Assembly: GCA_044357345.1 (NCBI GenBank)
Contig: JBIKPR010000001.1
Span: forward strand, 36,994-100,993
Reading direction: 5' to 3'
Source: JABMMZ01 sp044357345
Lineage (GTDB): Bacteria; Bacteroidota; Bacteroidia; NS11-12g; UBA955
Length of the DNA: 64,000 bases
In this document: positions 54,098-63,347 of the stretch, in pieces
Layout of the letters: each line of letters opens with the position of its first letter
How positions within the stretch are numbered: the first letter of the stretch is position 1
Program-made: the position numbers and the translations under genes
The notes under the pieces: model-generated
What the model was told of the DNA's origin: nothing
Seen by the model: only the letters and a program-made list of their open reading frames with translations
Databases searched by the model: none

Positions 54098-54478
54098 ATT
54101 ATAATTTCAATATAAATTAAAGCAGGCAAGATAGACCATAATATTTGTACTCGGAGCATGAACCCAGAAATATTTAATATACGGACACCATTATTTAATA
54201 CAAGCTATTAAAGCTAATAAACAACTTGAATATACAAGTTGTCCTTATTGTCTATTATACCTAGCCATTAATATGAATTCTCTTTTTTTACTCCAGACTT
54301 TTATCTCTATTGAATAAATTCAATCTACAGCCACCTACAATAGGAGTTACATTTAACCCGTTTAACTAAGAACAAAATGGTTTGACCTACCAAGTTACCT
54401 TGTTCGCAGCAAGGTTTGGATTTGGAATAGGCTTGAATGGTAAGCATACTTCCTTGCCATTATTATATTTGGTTAATT
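54098..54478. other. 381-bp intergenic region, no gene seen
   Basis: AT-rich and without a supported ORF. A short hairpin ACCTTG-N7-CAAGGT lies near 54400. It presumably holds the symporter promoter; no clear TTTG/TAnnTTTG pair is visible. Confidence 0.5.
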
Positions 54479-54676
54479 TTACCTCGCCGGCGTAAACATC
54501 CAAAACAAGACATAAATAATTAGCATCGCACCCGAACAAATACCGAAGGTGATGCCTCCAATTGCGAAAAATCCAATCAAAAACAAAACCCTTAACAAGG
54601 ACAATGAAACCCCCGTTTCATTTGAAATTCCTGCAAGAACACCACCCAGCTGTTTTCTACTTAAATCTCTTTTCAT
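54479..54676 (-). CDS. PspC domain membrane protein
   Basis: 65 residues, close to a minimal PspC domain. KQLGGVLAGISNETGVSLSLLRVLF (two pieces) is the conserved opening, followed by a glycine-rich membrane helix pair (GFFAIGGITFGICSG, LIIYVLFWMF). PspC-type proteins sense or stabilise the stressed inner membrane. It follows the T9SS protease gene by 18 bp and may be co-transcribed with it. Confidence 0.9.
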   Translation of the reverse strand: MKRDLSRKQLGGVLAGISNETGVSLSLLRVLFLIGFFAIGGITFGICSGAMLIIYVLFWMFTPAR

Positions 54677-54694
54677 ATTTCAATTCAAGGCTTA

Positions 54695-55933
54695 TTAATT
54701 TTTTATGAAATTCATTCTAAAAATGGTAGCGCCATCTGTTAGAAGCAGTGAATAAATACCTGCATTCAATCCACTAAGATCTATTTCTTGGCTGATGAAA
54801 CTTGTGTTCAATACCAAACGGCCTTGCAAATCAAAAATACGCACTTGGACCATTTCTGAAATCGGATAATTGATGTTCAATTCACTGCTTACAGGGTTTG
54901 GATATACAGTTAAACTTTCAATACTTTGGCTTGTTTCAATACCCGTTTTTAAGCCATATACATCTTTGCAATCCTTGTTGTTTTCCATTGGTAAAACGCC
55001 ACAGGCTCTGAAACTAAATGACTTTGACAAATTGATAAAATGCGAAATAGCCTCTTTTTCTTGTATGGTAATACTGTCCCTTTGGCTCCATTGATCTGAA
55101 GGCAAAAGAGAAACCGATGGATACATAGATTGGCCCAATTCATTCACATGCCCAAGACCCAATGAATGGCCTAACTCATGAAATAGCACATATCGAAATT
55201 TGGTTTTCCCTGCTGGCGCTTTCCCAGTTCCGAAATACCAATCTTGTTTGTCAGACATTCTTAAATCTTGAGAACGGATGCTGTAAAATGTTTCAGCTCC
55301 TAATATGCAAGAGGTCCATAAACGCTCGTTGTAACCAACCGCACCTAGGTTAGGGTCAGGGGCAATTAAGTGTATTGTATCACCCAATGAAAAACTTGCA
55401 CTTGAAGGAAAAGGAGCCAAAATATAGTTTGCACCGGTTTTACATCTAAATTCTGCAAACACATCTTCTATCGCTTTTTTAGCCAAGGGATTGTTCCAAT
55501 ATGTGGTATGCATATACCAAGTATATCCGCCTTTCTTGTTATTATTTGTTAGATAGTCGTACACCAATGGATTGGCCGATCGGTAGCCTAAATTAGCCAT
55601 TACATGCAAGGTATCTGTTGAATAATAATCCATGCCGTTGATATTAACCTTTACTTTACCCGAAAATGCTACTGGCATCTCTAGTTCAATTTTTGTGTCG
55701 GTCCATACCAAATACTTAAAACCTTTAGAGGTATTGGCATCTGAATATTGGCCAGACTCTTGAAAAAAGGAGACATAGTTATTCGATTGACTGGATCCAA
55801 AACCCTGACCGATTATACTTACTTTTTTGCCCATTCCTCCAATAGTATTGCTTGGGGTAATAGAGTTAACTTGAGCAAACAAAGTCAAGTTCAAAAAAGA
55901 AACTAAAAGAAAAACACACTTCTGGCTAAACAT
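54695..55933 (-). CDS. T9SS-sorted secreted zinc metalloprotease with IPT/TIG domain
   Basis: 412 residues. Signal peptide (MFSQKCVFLLVSFLN, ending LFAQ), an IPT/TIG beta domain (residues 22-110, ITPSNTIGGMGKKVSIIGQGF), and a catalytic domain with HELGHSLGLGH: H252, E253, H256, G259, H262, the metzincin HExxHxxGxxH motif. M270 in SMYP may be the Met-turn. The C-terminal about 75 residues are a T9SS sorting domain (VYPNPVSSELNI, IFDLQGRLV, LNAGIYSLLL). It likely digests extracellular protein at the surface. Confidence 0.88.
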   Translation of the reverse strand: MFSQKCVFLLVSFLNLTLFAQVNSITPSNTIGGMGKKVSIIGQGFGSSQSNNYVSFFQESGQYSDANTSKGFKYLVWTDTKIELEMPVAFSGKVKVNINGMDYYSTDTLHVMANLGYRSANPLVYDYLTNNNKKGGYTWYMHTTYWNNPLAKKAIEDVFAEFRCKTGANYILAPFPSSASFSLGDTIHLIAPDPNLGAVGYNERLWTSCILGAETFYSIRSQDLRMSDKQDWYFGTGKAPAGKTKFRYVLFHELGHSLGLGHVNELGQSMYPSVSLLPSDQWSQRDSITIQEKEAISHFINLSKSFSFRACGVLPMENNKDCKDVYGLKTGIETSQSIESLTVYPNPVSSELNINYPISEMVQVRIFDLQGRLVLNTSFISQEIDLSGLNAGIYSLLLTDGATIFRMNFIKN

Positions 55934-56019
55934 AAATTTTGATTAAAAACTTTACGAATATAAGAAGTATTATTATTTATTAATACCAATTGGCATTAAT
56001 AACAAATTCATAAGCATTA

Positions 56020-56049
56020 AAAAAGGCTTGATTCTCATCAAGCCTTTTT
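56020..56049 (-). terminator. Terminator after katG
   Basis: Perfect 13-bp stem (56020-56032 with 56037-56049), loop of four, with a T run on the minus strand. It lies 18 bp after the katG stop. Also T-rich on the plus strand, so possibly bidirectional. Confidence 0.9.
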
Positions 56050-56066
56050 ATTATAATTATCTCCTT

Positions 56067-58364
56067 TTACTTCAAATCAAACCGATCCAAATTCATCACT
56101 TTTACCCAAGCTTGTATAAAGTCGTTGACAAATTTCTGTTTGGCATCTGCACTCGCATAAACTTCAGCCAAAGCACGCAATTCTGAGTTAGAACCGAAGA
56201 TTAAATCCACACGTGTTGCGGTGTATTTCACTGTTCCCGTTTTGCGGTCGGTTCCTACAAATTCTTCTTTGCTGTCTGAGGTTGCAGTCCAAACTGTATT
56301 CATGTCCAACAAATTCACAAAGAAGTCGTTGTTCAATTGTCCTGGTTTAGAGGTAAATACCCCAAATTTATTTTGGTTAAAATTGGCATTTAAGACCCTC
56401 AAACCACCGATCAATACCGTCATCTCCGGAGCAGTTAAAGTTAGCAATTGAGCCTTGTCGATTAACAGTTCTTCAGATGAAACGGTGTATTGAGATTTTG
56501 AATAATTTCTAAATCCATCTACCATTGGTTCCAATACCGCCATATTCTTAATGTCTGTTTGCTCTTGTGTGGCATCCATGCGGCCTGGGGTAAAAGGAAC
56601 TTGCACCACGAATCCGGCATCTTTTGCTGCTTTTTCAACAGCCACACAACCACCCAATACAATAAGGTCGGCCATTGAAATCTTCTTTTTAACAGACTTG
56701 GTATTAAAGTTATTTTGTATGCCTTTTAAAACATTTAATACTGAATCCAATTGTTTAGGATTGTTAACTGCCCAAGACCTTTGTGGTTGCAATTGTATGC
56801 GCGCTCCATTGGCACCACCTCTTCTATCAGAACCGCGGAAAGTGGATGCAGATGCCCAAGCAGTTGAAACCAGTTGAGTAACGGTTAAACCTGAGTTAAG
56901 AATGCTGGTTTTCAAAACCGCTATGTCTTTTGCATCCACCAAAGGATGGTTTAAAGCTGGAATAGGATCTTGCCATATCAAAGCTTCTTTAGGCACTTCA
57001 GGTCCAAGGTACAATGAGCTTGGGCCCATGTCTCTATGCGTTAGTTTAAACCAAGCCCTTGCAAAAGCATCGTTAAATGCTTTAGGATCGTTCATAAAAC
57101 GTCTCGATATTTTTTCATATTCTGGATCAAAACGCATAGACAAATCGGTGGTTAACATCGTAGGCAAATGGTTGACATTCGAATCAAATGCATCAGGAAT
57201 AATTTTGTCTGCGTTTTTAGCAACCCATTGCTGAGCGCCTGCAGGACTCTTGGTCAATTCCCACTCATACTTAAATAATATTTTAAAGTATGATTGACTC
57301 CATTGGGTTGGTGTGCTGGTCCATGTAACCTCTAATCCTGAAGTTATTGCATCCTTTCCTTTACCTGTTTTGTATGTACTTTTCCAACCCAGACCTTGTT
57401 CTTCGATACTTGCCGACTCTGGCTCTGCACCAACATGAGAAGCAGGACCAGCACCGTGGGTTTTGCCCAAAGTGTGTCCACCTGCGATTAAAGCTACAGT
57501 CTCTTCATCATTCATGCCCATGCGACCGAAAGTCTCTCTAATGTCTTTTGCAGCGGCCACAGGATCCGGATTGCCGTTAGGACCTTCTGGGTTTACATAG
57601 ATTAATCCCATTTGCACAGCAGCCAATGGATTTTCCAATTTGCGTCCTCCAGAATAACGTTTGTCCTCCAACCATTTTTTTTCTGAACCCCAATACACAT
57701 CAAATTCTGGTTCCCAAACATCACTACGACCACCTGCAAATCCAAAGGTGCTAAAGCCCATAGATTCCAAAGCCACATTTCCAGCCAATACCATTAAATC
57801 GGCCCATGAAATTTTATTGCCATACTTTTGTTTTATTGGCCATAATAATCGTCTTGCTTTATCTAGGTTGCCATTGTCAGGCCAGCTGTTAAGTGGGGCA
57901 AAACGTTGTTGTCCTGCTGTTGCACCGCCTCTTCCATCGCCTGTTCTGTAGGTACCAGCGCTATGCCATGCCATACGGATAAACAATGGACCATAGTTAC
58001 CAAAATCTGCTGGCCACCAATCTTGCGACTCGGTTAATACCGTTTTGATATCTCCTTTTAAAGCAAAATAATCCAGGCTTTTAAATGCCTTTGCATAATT
58101 AAAACTTGGATCCATTGGGTCAGACAAATTTGAATTTTGTCTAAGCAATTGCAAGTTTAATTGATACGGCCACCAATCAGAATTTGTTGTGCCAGAGACC
58201 TTTGCAGGTGCATGCATGTTCGATGCTGCAGTTTTGGCACTTGAATCGCTATCTTCACTTTTACCCATGTGAAAAGGGCATTGTGAGATATCTCCTTCAT
58301 GCGCCTGAGCATTTGCTGAAAGTGCAACAAATAAGCCCATAGTTAACAGTAAGTTTTTCATCAT
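56067..58364 (-). CDS. katG: Catalase-peroxidase with N-terminal signal peptide
   Basis: 765 residues. Distal haem pocket R130, W133, H134 (FIRMAWHSAGTYR), the second part of the crosslink tyrosine in GLIYVNPEGPNG, and the proximal-histidine block IAGGHTLGKTHG. The C-terminal non-catalytic duplicated domain is complete. Unlike cytoplasmic KatG it starts with a Sec signal (MMKNLLLTMGLFVALSANAQA) before CPFHMGK, so it should act in the periplasm or outside, as KatP-type enzymes do. The start may be at the second ATG, 58361. A promoter-like TTG-N18-TAAATTCG lies at 58384-58412. Confidence 0.94.
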   Translation of the reverse strand: MMKNLLLTMGLFVALSANAQAHEGDISQCPFHMGKSEDSDSSAKTAASNMHAPAKVSGTTNSDWWPYQLNLQLLRQNSNLSDPMDPSFNYAKAFKSLDYFALKGDIKTVLTESQDWWPADFGNYGPLFIRMAWHSAGTYRTGDGRGGATAGQQRFAPLNSWPDNGNLDKARRLLWPIKQKYGNKISWADLMVLAGNVALESMGFSTFGFAGGRSDVWEPEFDVYWGSEKKWLEDKRYSGGRKLENPLAAVQMGLIYVNPEGPNGNPDPVAAAKDIRETFGRMGMNDEETVALIAGGHTLGKTHGAGPASHVGAEPESASIEEQGLGWKSTYKTGKGKDAITSGLEVTWTSTPTQWSQSYFKILFKYEWELTKSPAGAQQWVAKNADKIIPDAFDSNVNHLPTMLTTDLSMRFDPEYEKISRRFMNDPKAFNDAFARAWFKLTHRDMGPSSLYLGPEVPKEALIWQDPIPALNHPLVDAKDIAVLKTSILNSGLTVTQLVSTAWASASTFRGSDRRGGANGARIQLQPQRSWAVNNPKQLDSVLNVLKGIQNNFNTKSVKKKISMADLIVLGGCVAVEKAAKDAGFVVQVPFTPGRMDATQEQTDIKNMAVLEPMVDGFRNYSKSQYTVSSEELLIDKAQLLTLTAPEMTVLIGGLRVLNANFNQNKFGVFTSKPGQLNNDFFVNLLDMNTVWTATSDSKEEFVGTDRKTGTVKYTATRVDLIFGSNSELRALAEVYASADAKQKFVNDFIQAWVKVMNLDRFDLK

Positions 58365-58383
58365 TAAATTAATTAGATAGATG

Positions 58384-58412
58384 CGAATTTAGGCAGTACT
58401 TGCAAAGTCCAA
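58384..58412 (-). promoter_or_regulatory. Candidate katG promoter
   Basis: On the minus strand TTG (58410-58412), an 18-bp spacer and TAAATTCG (58384-58391), near the TAnnTTTG consensus. The ATG is at 58364. The remaining gap 58413-58636 is AT-rich, and I see nothing else in it. No OxyR-type site is evident. Confidence 0.4.
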
Positions 58413-58636
58413 CCATAAATTCTTTCAATTCATTATTGATAAAATTTATATTAACTACAAATGTTATAGAAATCTCACATTTATGGGACTTCCATACACC
58501 CATAGTCATTAAATCAATTGACATGTGGTGAAAAAACTAACAAGGATCAGTTATGACAATTACAATTACACATACCCAAAAAGAAAAACCTTTGAAAGTT
58601 TTTTCTTTAGTATCTTAATTTGTTTCAAAAAAAAGG

Positions 58637-58670
58637 ACAAAAAAAAGGTGTCTGGTTTCCCAGTCACCTT
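58637..58670 (-). terminator. Terminator after the PhoX-like gene
   Basis: A 12-bp stem with one mismatch (58643-58654 with 58659-58670), loop TTTC, then a run of T on the minus strand. It lies 17 bp after the stop. Confidence 0.85.
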
Positions 58671-58686
58671 TCTTAGATAAATTTTA

Positions 58687-61600
58687 TTACAAATGACTAA
58701 TTTGGTAAGAAACAAAGGTCGTTCCATTCCTAATTTTCAATGTATAAATTCCAGCTGATAGGTTACTCATATCAATTGAAATCATTTTATTCTCTTCTTT
58801 CATACCTACAATAAGCGACTTTCCATTTATATCAATTAATTCGTATTGCAAGCCTTCGATGGCATCAATTACAAGGTAATTTTCAGTTGGATTCGGGTAT
58901 ACGCTCAAACCTGGTATTAGCTTTGATTTATCAATTGAAGTAGTACCTAAAGAAACGGTAATTTGTTCATTGCTGCTTACACACTGTGCACTAGCTGTTT
59001 CGATAACATTAACTGATCCTGATGTGAATGTACCCCATTTAACCCCTATTGAATTGGTAACACCACCTGAAACTTGTGTACCATTCGAAATCGTCCAATT
59101 GTAAACACTACCTGGGTTATTCTGAACTGAATACGTTTGTACAGATTGCTGATTAGCGGCAATGGGACCTGAAATTATAGGTTTTGTAATGGTAGTTGGT
59201 TTAAAGTTTTCTTTGCGAGCTATTACAAGTAAATGACTTCTATTGAATAGAATTGATGAGCCTTTTACATCTTTTTGTGTCGTAGAAGCTGCCGAAGGTT
59301 CTTGAATCGATAAGAACATGTATTTAAAATCTGGTGTAAAAGTCATACCTGTTGGTTCAGAACCAGTAGGCGTAGCCATAAACAACTCTATCTTCGGTGC
59401 TGCTTGCGTATGATCTGGTCTTACCAACCAAATAAAGTTTTTGCCACCATCTTGCAATACCCATAAGTTGCCTTTATCGTCAAACGTTAGGTTATCATTA
59501 CCACCACTCCACTCTTCGGCAATAATTCCTGAACCAAAGTTTATCGGGTAAGTTTCTCCACCAACAAATGTTTTAAAGTTCGAAACTGTAGCTCCATCAT
59601 CTTTAAAACTATAAGTACGTCCAACGCCTTTAGCTGCAAAATAAATTTGACCATTAAGTGGACTTATTTCTACATCTTCCACGCCATTAAATGCCGTAGC
59701 TCCTGCATTTTTTGCTAATGTCTTGGTGTTATTTCTATCAGATTTAGTTGAATTTGCTAGAACTACCCATGTTCCTGTTGTTCCAGTAGGATCACCATTT
59801 GCATCTAATGTATTGTTTAACTTTAGAACATATAAAGTACCAGAAGATAAATCAGTCTTTTTAGCTGCAACAAATTTATAGACGTTGCCATCTGGCTCAT
59901 CTTCACCGTAATATGAAGTAATACTATCTTGTTTAAAAACAATATTTTCATGACTCATACGGCCCATCGCCCACAATTTTTCTTGTTTTCCATTGCCATA
60001 TTCTTTCACTTTTCTTGTCTTAGGATCGATTTCTATATTCCATCCAATGTCTTGATAGCCATCTGCATTCACATCTCCAGCAGGTGCATCCTCTTCGCAG
60101 GTAACTGTTGTACCCCATGGTGTAAGTCCACCTGAACAATTGCTAGATGTTTTAACTAGGTCGCCACCAAAACTTACTGGCAATACAGAGTCAAGCACCC
60201 AAGTGCCACTCGTGCAATTGTATTGAACATCTAAAATCGATACGCCTCCTGGATTCTTCTCGTGGTTTAATGCCACATAACCTTTCTTGCTGCTGCCACC
60301 AATTGGGCTATAACCAGTAAAATCAAAATTACTTGGAACTGTGCCACCCTTACTGTAAGCATCACCTGTTTTTAACATTGCTTGAAATTGGTGTGTTGCA
60401 GGAATACTAATGGTATCATATTGCTCAATTGGCATTACAGATGTAAAACAAGAGATATGGCTATTTCCACCTGCGCATGCTAGAGCAGGTGCATTGGCTT
60501 TATATTTTCTGTTATTCAATGCTAAATCGAACAACAAGTCAGAACTTAAACTGTCATATTGGTGAACTTCTACAGCAATATAATTGGTATCCGCTTTCAA
60601 TACAGTTTTTGGCAAATAATACAACCAATAAACTCTCTCTTGAGGTGCATCAACATTTTTGTTTGCTTTTGTTCTAGAAAGAACTGTTCCTGTATTTAAA
60701 TTTTTTCTTACTACTTCAGTTCCATTTATGTAGACAACTGCTCCATCATCACACATTAATTGTAATTCAATGGTGTCAGTCACGCTAGATAAATTAGAAA
60801 CGATTATAGGTTTGCGGAAATAATTTGTTATAAATCTATTATTGGCAATACCTTGATTGATATCGGTGCCAGTGAATCCTATTTCACCAAAGCCTAATGG
60901 ACCTCTTCCAAAACTCCATGTTGTGTCTTTTTTATAAATACTGTTTTTCCAAGTAGATCCTAAATTAAAACCACTATCTGAATACAGCCAATTAGATTTT
61001 TTGGTTACTGGATAAGTCGTCAAAGGGATTCTTGGTTTTTGCACTGGTGCATTATCACCCATTAAATAATCGATAACTAATAGCGGTGCTTTTGGTGCAT
61101 CACCATCATATGATTCTACTTCGCGTGTACCTGTACCATTTAAGAAAAAGGCCATCGAATTTCCACTTTTCCAACCAGACCTGTTAACCAGGTTTTCTAT
61201 AATTGGTTTTAAATTACTTGTTCTTTGATCTGCTGTGGCCGCACCTACAGTTGACCAAGTTGCTCCAGAAACATTCCAAATAACTGAATCTTGTGTTTTT
61301 GCTCTGCTTGTAATATTATAGGCAGAAGCAGGTTTAAAAATTGAAGGTGTATCATTCGCTTCACCTTTGATAGTTATTACACAAGGATTTGCGTTTTTAT
61401 TGATTGCATCTACTGTAAATTGAATGTATGCATTCTGAATGATCGCCCCTTGAGGTAAATTAATATTGTTGAAACGAATCCCTACAGTTTGAGGGTCATT
61501 TCCAGTAGATTCAGTTCCTAGTTCTAGATCAGAACTTCCTGGATCTAAACTTCCTACAGTTTTTGCTTGGGTTTGACCAGCCTTAGCAGGTGTCCACTCT

Positions 61601-62895
61601 TCTTGATCGTCATCTGCAGAATTCACACGAACAGACATGGTGCTTGATGGAATATACTCAATAACAAGCATTGGTGCTTTCGGAGCATCACCATCATATG
61701 ATTCTACTTCTCTAGTTCCGGTACCATACATATTAAATGCCAATGGATTTCCAGACTTCCAACCATTTCTCGAGATTAGAGATTGTACAAGGGTTTTTAA
61801 ATTTGATGTTCTTTGTTCAGCTGTTGCTGCTCCAACTGTGCTCCAAGAATTTCCAGACACAGCCCAAGTTACTGAATCTGTTGTTTTTGACCTTGAAGTA
61901 ATATTGTAAGCACTTGCAGGATTATACATTACAGCACTATCACTTGCCTCACCTTTTATAATGATATTGCAAGGACTGTTATTTTTGTTGATCGCGTCAA
62001 CTGTAAATTGAATATAAGCATTAGTGATTAAAGAACCTTTAGGAATGTTAATGTTAGTAAAACGCATTCCAACCATTTGAGGATCATTACCAGATGCCTC
62101 AGCACCAAATTCTAAATCAGAACTTCCTGGATCAAGACTACCTACTGTTTTTGCTTGTGTTTGACCAGATTTAGCAGGCAACCATTCCTCTTGATCATCA
62201 TCTGCTGCATTAATTCTACTTGATAAGGTTTTTGGTTCAATGTAATTGATTACCAACATTGCAGCCTTAGGTGCATCTCCATCATAAGACTCTACTTCAC
62301 GGGTACCTGTTCCATACATTAAAAAAGTAAATGGATTTCCAGATTTCCAACCACCCCTGTTCATTATTTGTTCTATTAATAATTTGATATTAGGAGTTCT
62401 TTGCTCTGTAGATGCAGCTCCAACGGTAGCCCAACTTGCACCTGAAGCATTCCAAACAATCGAGTCACTCGTTTTTGAACGGGTTGAAATATTGTAAGGA
62501 ACAGCAGTGTTAAACATCAAAGAACTATCATTTGCTTCTCCTTTGATAAATACCCTACAAGGATCGTTATTTTTACCAACTGCATCCACTGTAAATTGAA
62601 TGTAGGCACTTAGAATAATTGAACCTTTTGGAATATTGATATTGGTAAACCTTAATCCAACTATTTGTGGATCATTTCCAGATGCTTCGGTTCCAAATTC
62701 TAAATCAGAGCTTCCCGGATCAAGACTTCCAATGGTTTTTGATTGGGTTTGACCAGATTTAGCTGGCAACCATTCCTCTTGGTCGTCATCAGCTGCGCCA
62801 ATTCTGACATTAAGCGTCTTTTGACTGAATAAGTCTTGTGTTATCAATACCGCCATAAATATGATGGCATTGATGAGTAAATTTTTAAATTTCAT
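58687..62895 (-). CDS. PhoX-like (DUF839) T9SS-sorted secreted protein with three tandem beta modules
   Basis: 1402 residues. Signal peptide (MKFKNLLINAIIFMAV, ending LFSQ). Residues about 28-610 are three copies of a about 196-residue module (ADDDQEEWLPAKSGQTQ, GSLDPGSSDLE, YIQFTVDA, GTGTREVESYDGDAPKAPML). Then a galactose-binding/PA14-like module (LMCDDGAVVYINGTEVVRK). Then a PhoX/DUF839 domain (YVALNHEKNPGG, CSGGLTPWGTTVTCEED, MGRMSHENIVF), a PKD-like domain, and a T9SS sorting tail (VYPNPTENYLVI, INGKSLIV, LSAGIYTLKI). PhoX enzymes are Ca/Fe alkaline phosphatases. The likely role is an extracellular phosphoesterase anchored or released by T9SS, with modules that may bind a surface or sugar. 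Confidence 0.85.
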   Translation of the reverse strand: MKFKNLLINAIIFMAVLITQDLFSQKTLNVRIGAADDDQEEWLPAKSGQTQSKTIGSLDPGSSDLEFGTEASGNDPQIVGLRFTNINIPKGSIILSAYIQFTVDAVGKNNDPCRVFIKGEANDSSLMFNTAVPYNISTRSKTSDSIVWNASGASWATVGAASTEQRTPNIKLLIEQIMNRGGWKSGNPFTFLMYGTGTREVESYDGDAPKAAMLVINYIEPKTLSSRINAADDDQEEWLPAKSGQTQAKTVGSLDPGSSDLEFGAEASGNDPQMVGMRFTNINIPKGSLITNAYIQFTVDAINKNNSPCNIIIKGEASDSAVMYNPASAYNITSRSKTTDSVTWAVSGNSWSTVGAATAEQRTSNLKTLVQSLISRNGWKSGNPLAFNMYGTGTREVESYDGDAPKAPMLVIEYIPSSTMSVRVNSADDDQEEWTPAKAGQTQAKTVGSLDPGSSDLELGTESTGNDPQTVGIRFNNINLPQGAIIQNAYIQFTVDAINKNANPCVITIKGEANDTPSIFKPASAYNITSRAKTQDSVIWNVSGATWSTVGAATADQRTSNLKPIIENLVNRSGWKSGNSMAFFLNGTGTREVESYDGDAPKAPLLVIDYLMGDNAPVQKPRIPLTTYPVTKKSNWLYSDSGFNLGSTWKNSIYKKDTTWSFGRGPLGFGEIGFTGTDINQGIANNRFITNYFRKPIIVSNLSSVTDTIELQLMCDDGAVVYINGTEVVRKNLNTGTVLSRTKANKNVDAPQERVYWLYYLPKTVLKADTNYIAVEVHQYDSLSSDLLFDLALNNRKYKANAPALACAGGNSHISCFTSVMPIEQYDTISIPATHQFQAMLKTGDAYSKGGTVPSNFDFTGYSPIGGSSKKGYVALNHEKNPGGVSILDVQYNCTSGTWVLDSVLPVSFGGDLVKTSSNCSGGLTPWGTTVTCEEDAPAGDVNADGYQDIGWNIEIDPKTRKVKEYGNGKQEKLWAMGRMSHENIVFKQDSITSYYGEDEPDGNVYKFVAAKKTDLSSGTLYVLKLNNTLDANGDPTGTTGTWVVLANSTKSDRNNTKTLAKNAGATAFNGVEDVEISPLNGQIYFAAKGVGRTYSFKDDGATVSNFKTFVGGETYPINFGSGIIAEEWSGGNDNLTFDDKGNLWVLQDGGKNFIWLVRPDHTQAAPKIELFMATPTGSEPTGMTFTPDFKYMFLSIQEPSAASTTQKDVKGSSILFNRSHLLVIARKENFKPTTITKPIISGPIAANQQSVQTYSVQNNPGSVYNWTISNGTQVSGGVTNSIGVKWGTFTSGSVNVIETASAQCVSSNEQITVSLGTTSIDKSKLIPGLSVYPNPTENYLVIDAIEGLQYELIDINGKSLIVGMKEENKMISIDMSNLSAGIYTLKIRNGTTFVSYQISHL
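61066..62814 (-). repeat. Three tandem about 588-bp coding repeats
   Basis: Unit starts at codons 28, 224 and 420 of the PhoX-like gene; the period is 196 codons. Most sequence is conserved between units, with many synonymous and some amino-acid differences, so the copies are older than those of the WG-repeat gene. The cores GSLDPGSSDLE and REVESYDGDAPKA are identical. Confidence 0.9.
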
Positions 62896-63129
62896 AACAA
62901 TTCTATTTGATTGAACAAAAGAAGCCTTGTATTGTGAAAGCTATATGAACTTGATATTAAATTTATGTACAATCCAATTGTTTAAAAAACAAAAAAATGT
63001 TATGGTGAAAATTATAAAAAAACGTCAATGGTGTAATAATTAAAAACTGATTTAAATGATTGAAATAAAATTAAAAGGAACCAATTCTATAAAAAGAAAA
63101 TTTGGGGAAATTTATATTTAGAAAGGCAC

Positions 63130-63156
63130 AAAAAAACCCAACATTTTATTGTTGGG
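63130..63156 (-). terminator. Terminator downstream of the tRNA-Asp-like 3' end
   Basis: CCCAACA/TGTTGGG stem (63137-63143 with 63150-63156), 6-base loop, then T7 on the minus strand. It lies just after the tRNA 3' end, so it is probably the host tRNA's own terminator, left behind when an element inserted. Confidence 0.85.
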
Positions 63157-63160
63157 CTTT

Positions 63161-63184
63161 TGCGGTGTGGACGGGACTCGAACC
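63161..63184 (-). other. 3' end of a tRNA-Asp-like gene: attachment-site remnant
   Basis: On the minus strand the sequence reads GGTTCGAGTCCCGTCCACAC then CGCA: T-loop, T-stem 3' strand, acceptor 3' strand CCACACC and discriminator G. This fits a tRNA-Asp-like gene with acceptor GGTGTGG. The T-stem 5' strand is already wrong (ATAGG) and the rest of the tRNA is missing. It marks the left end of an element that inserted into a tRNA gene; the restored tRNA should lie at the far end, outside the window. Confidence 0.7.
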
Positions 63185-63275
63185 TATTTAATCTTATTTT
63201 ATCTTATTTAATCTAAAACACATGATTACCAACACATTAACATAGGTCACTAGCAAAGGTAAGCAAAGGTAAATT
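63184..63275. repeat. Direct repeats next to the attachment remnant (possible integrase arm sites)
   Basis: TATTTAATCT, TATTTTATCT and TATTTAATCT follow each other at 10-11-bp steps from 63185 to 63213, and GCAAAGGTAA occurs twice in tandem near 63253-63272. AGATTAAA, the inverse of TTTAATCT, recurs at 63281. Such spacing suits binding of an integrase arm domain (inference). Confidence 0.55.
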
Positions 63276-63347
63276 AAACTAGATTAAAAAAATCCGCCCC
63301 CTTTACCGCCCCCTTTGAAAAATTTACTTACTTTTGCTTTTACAATT

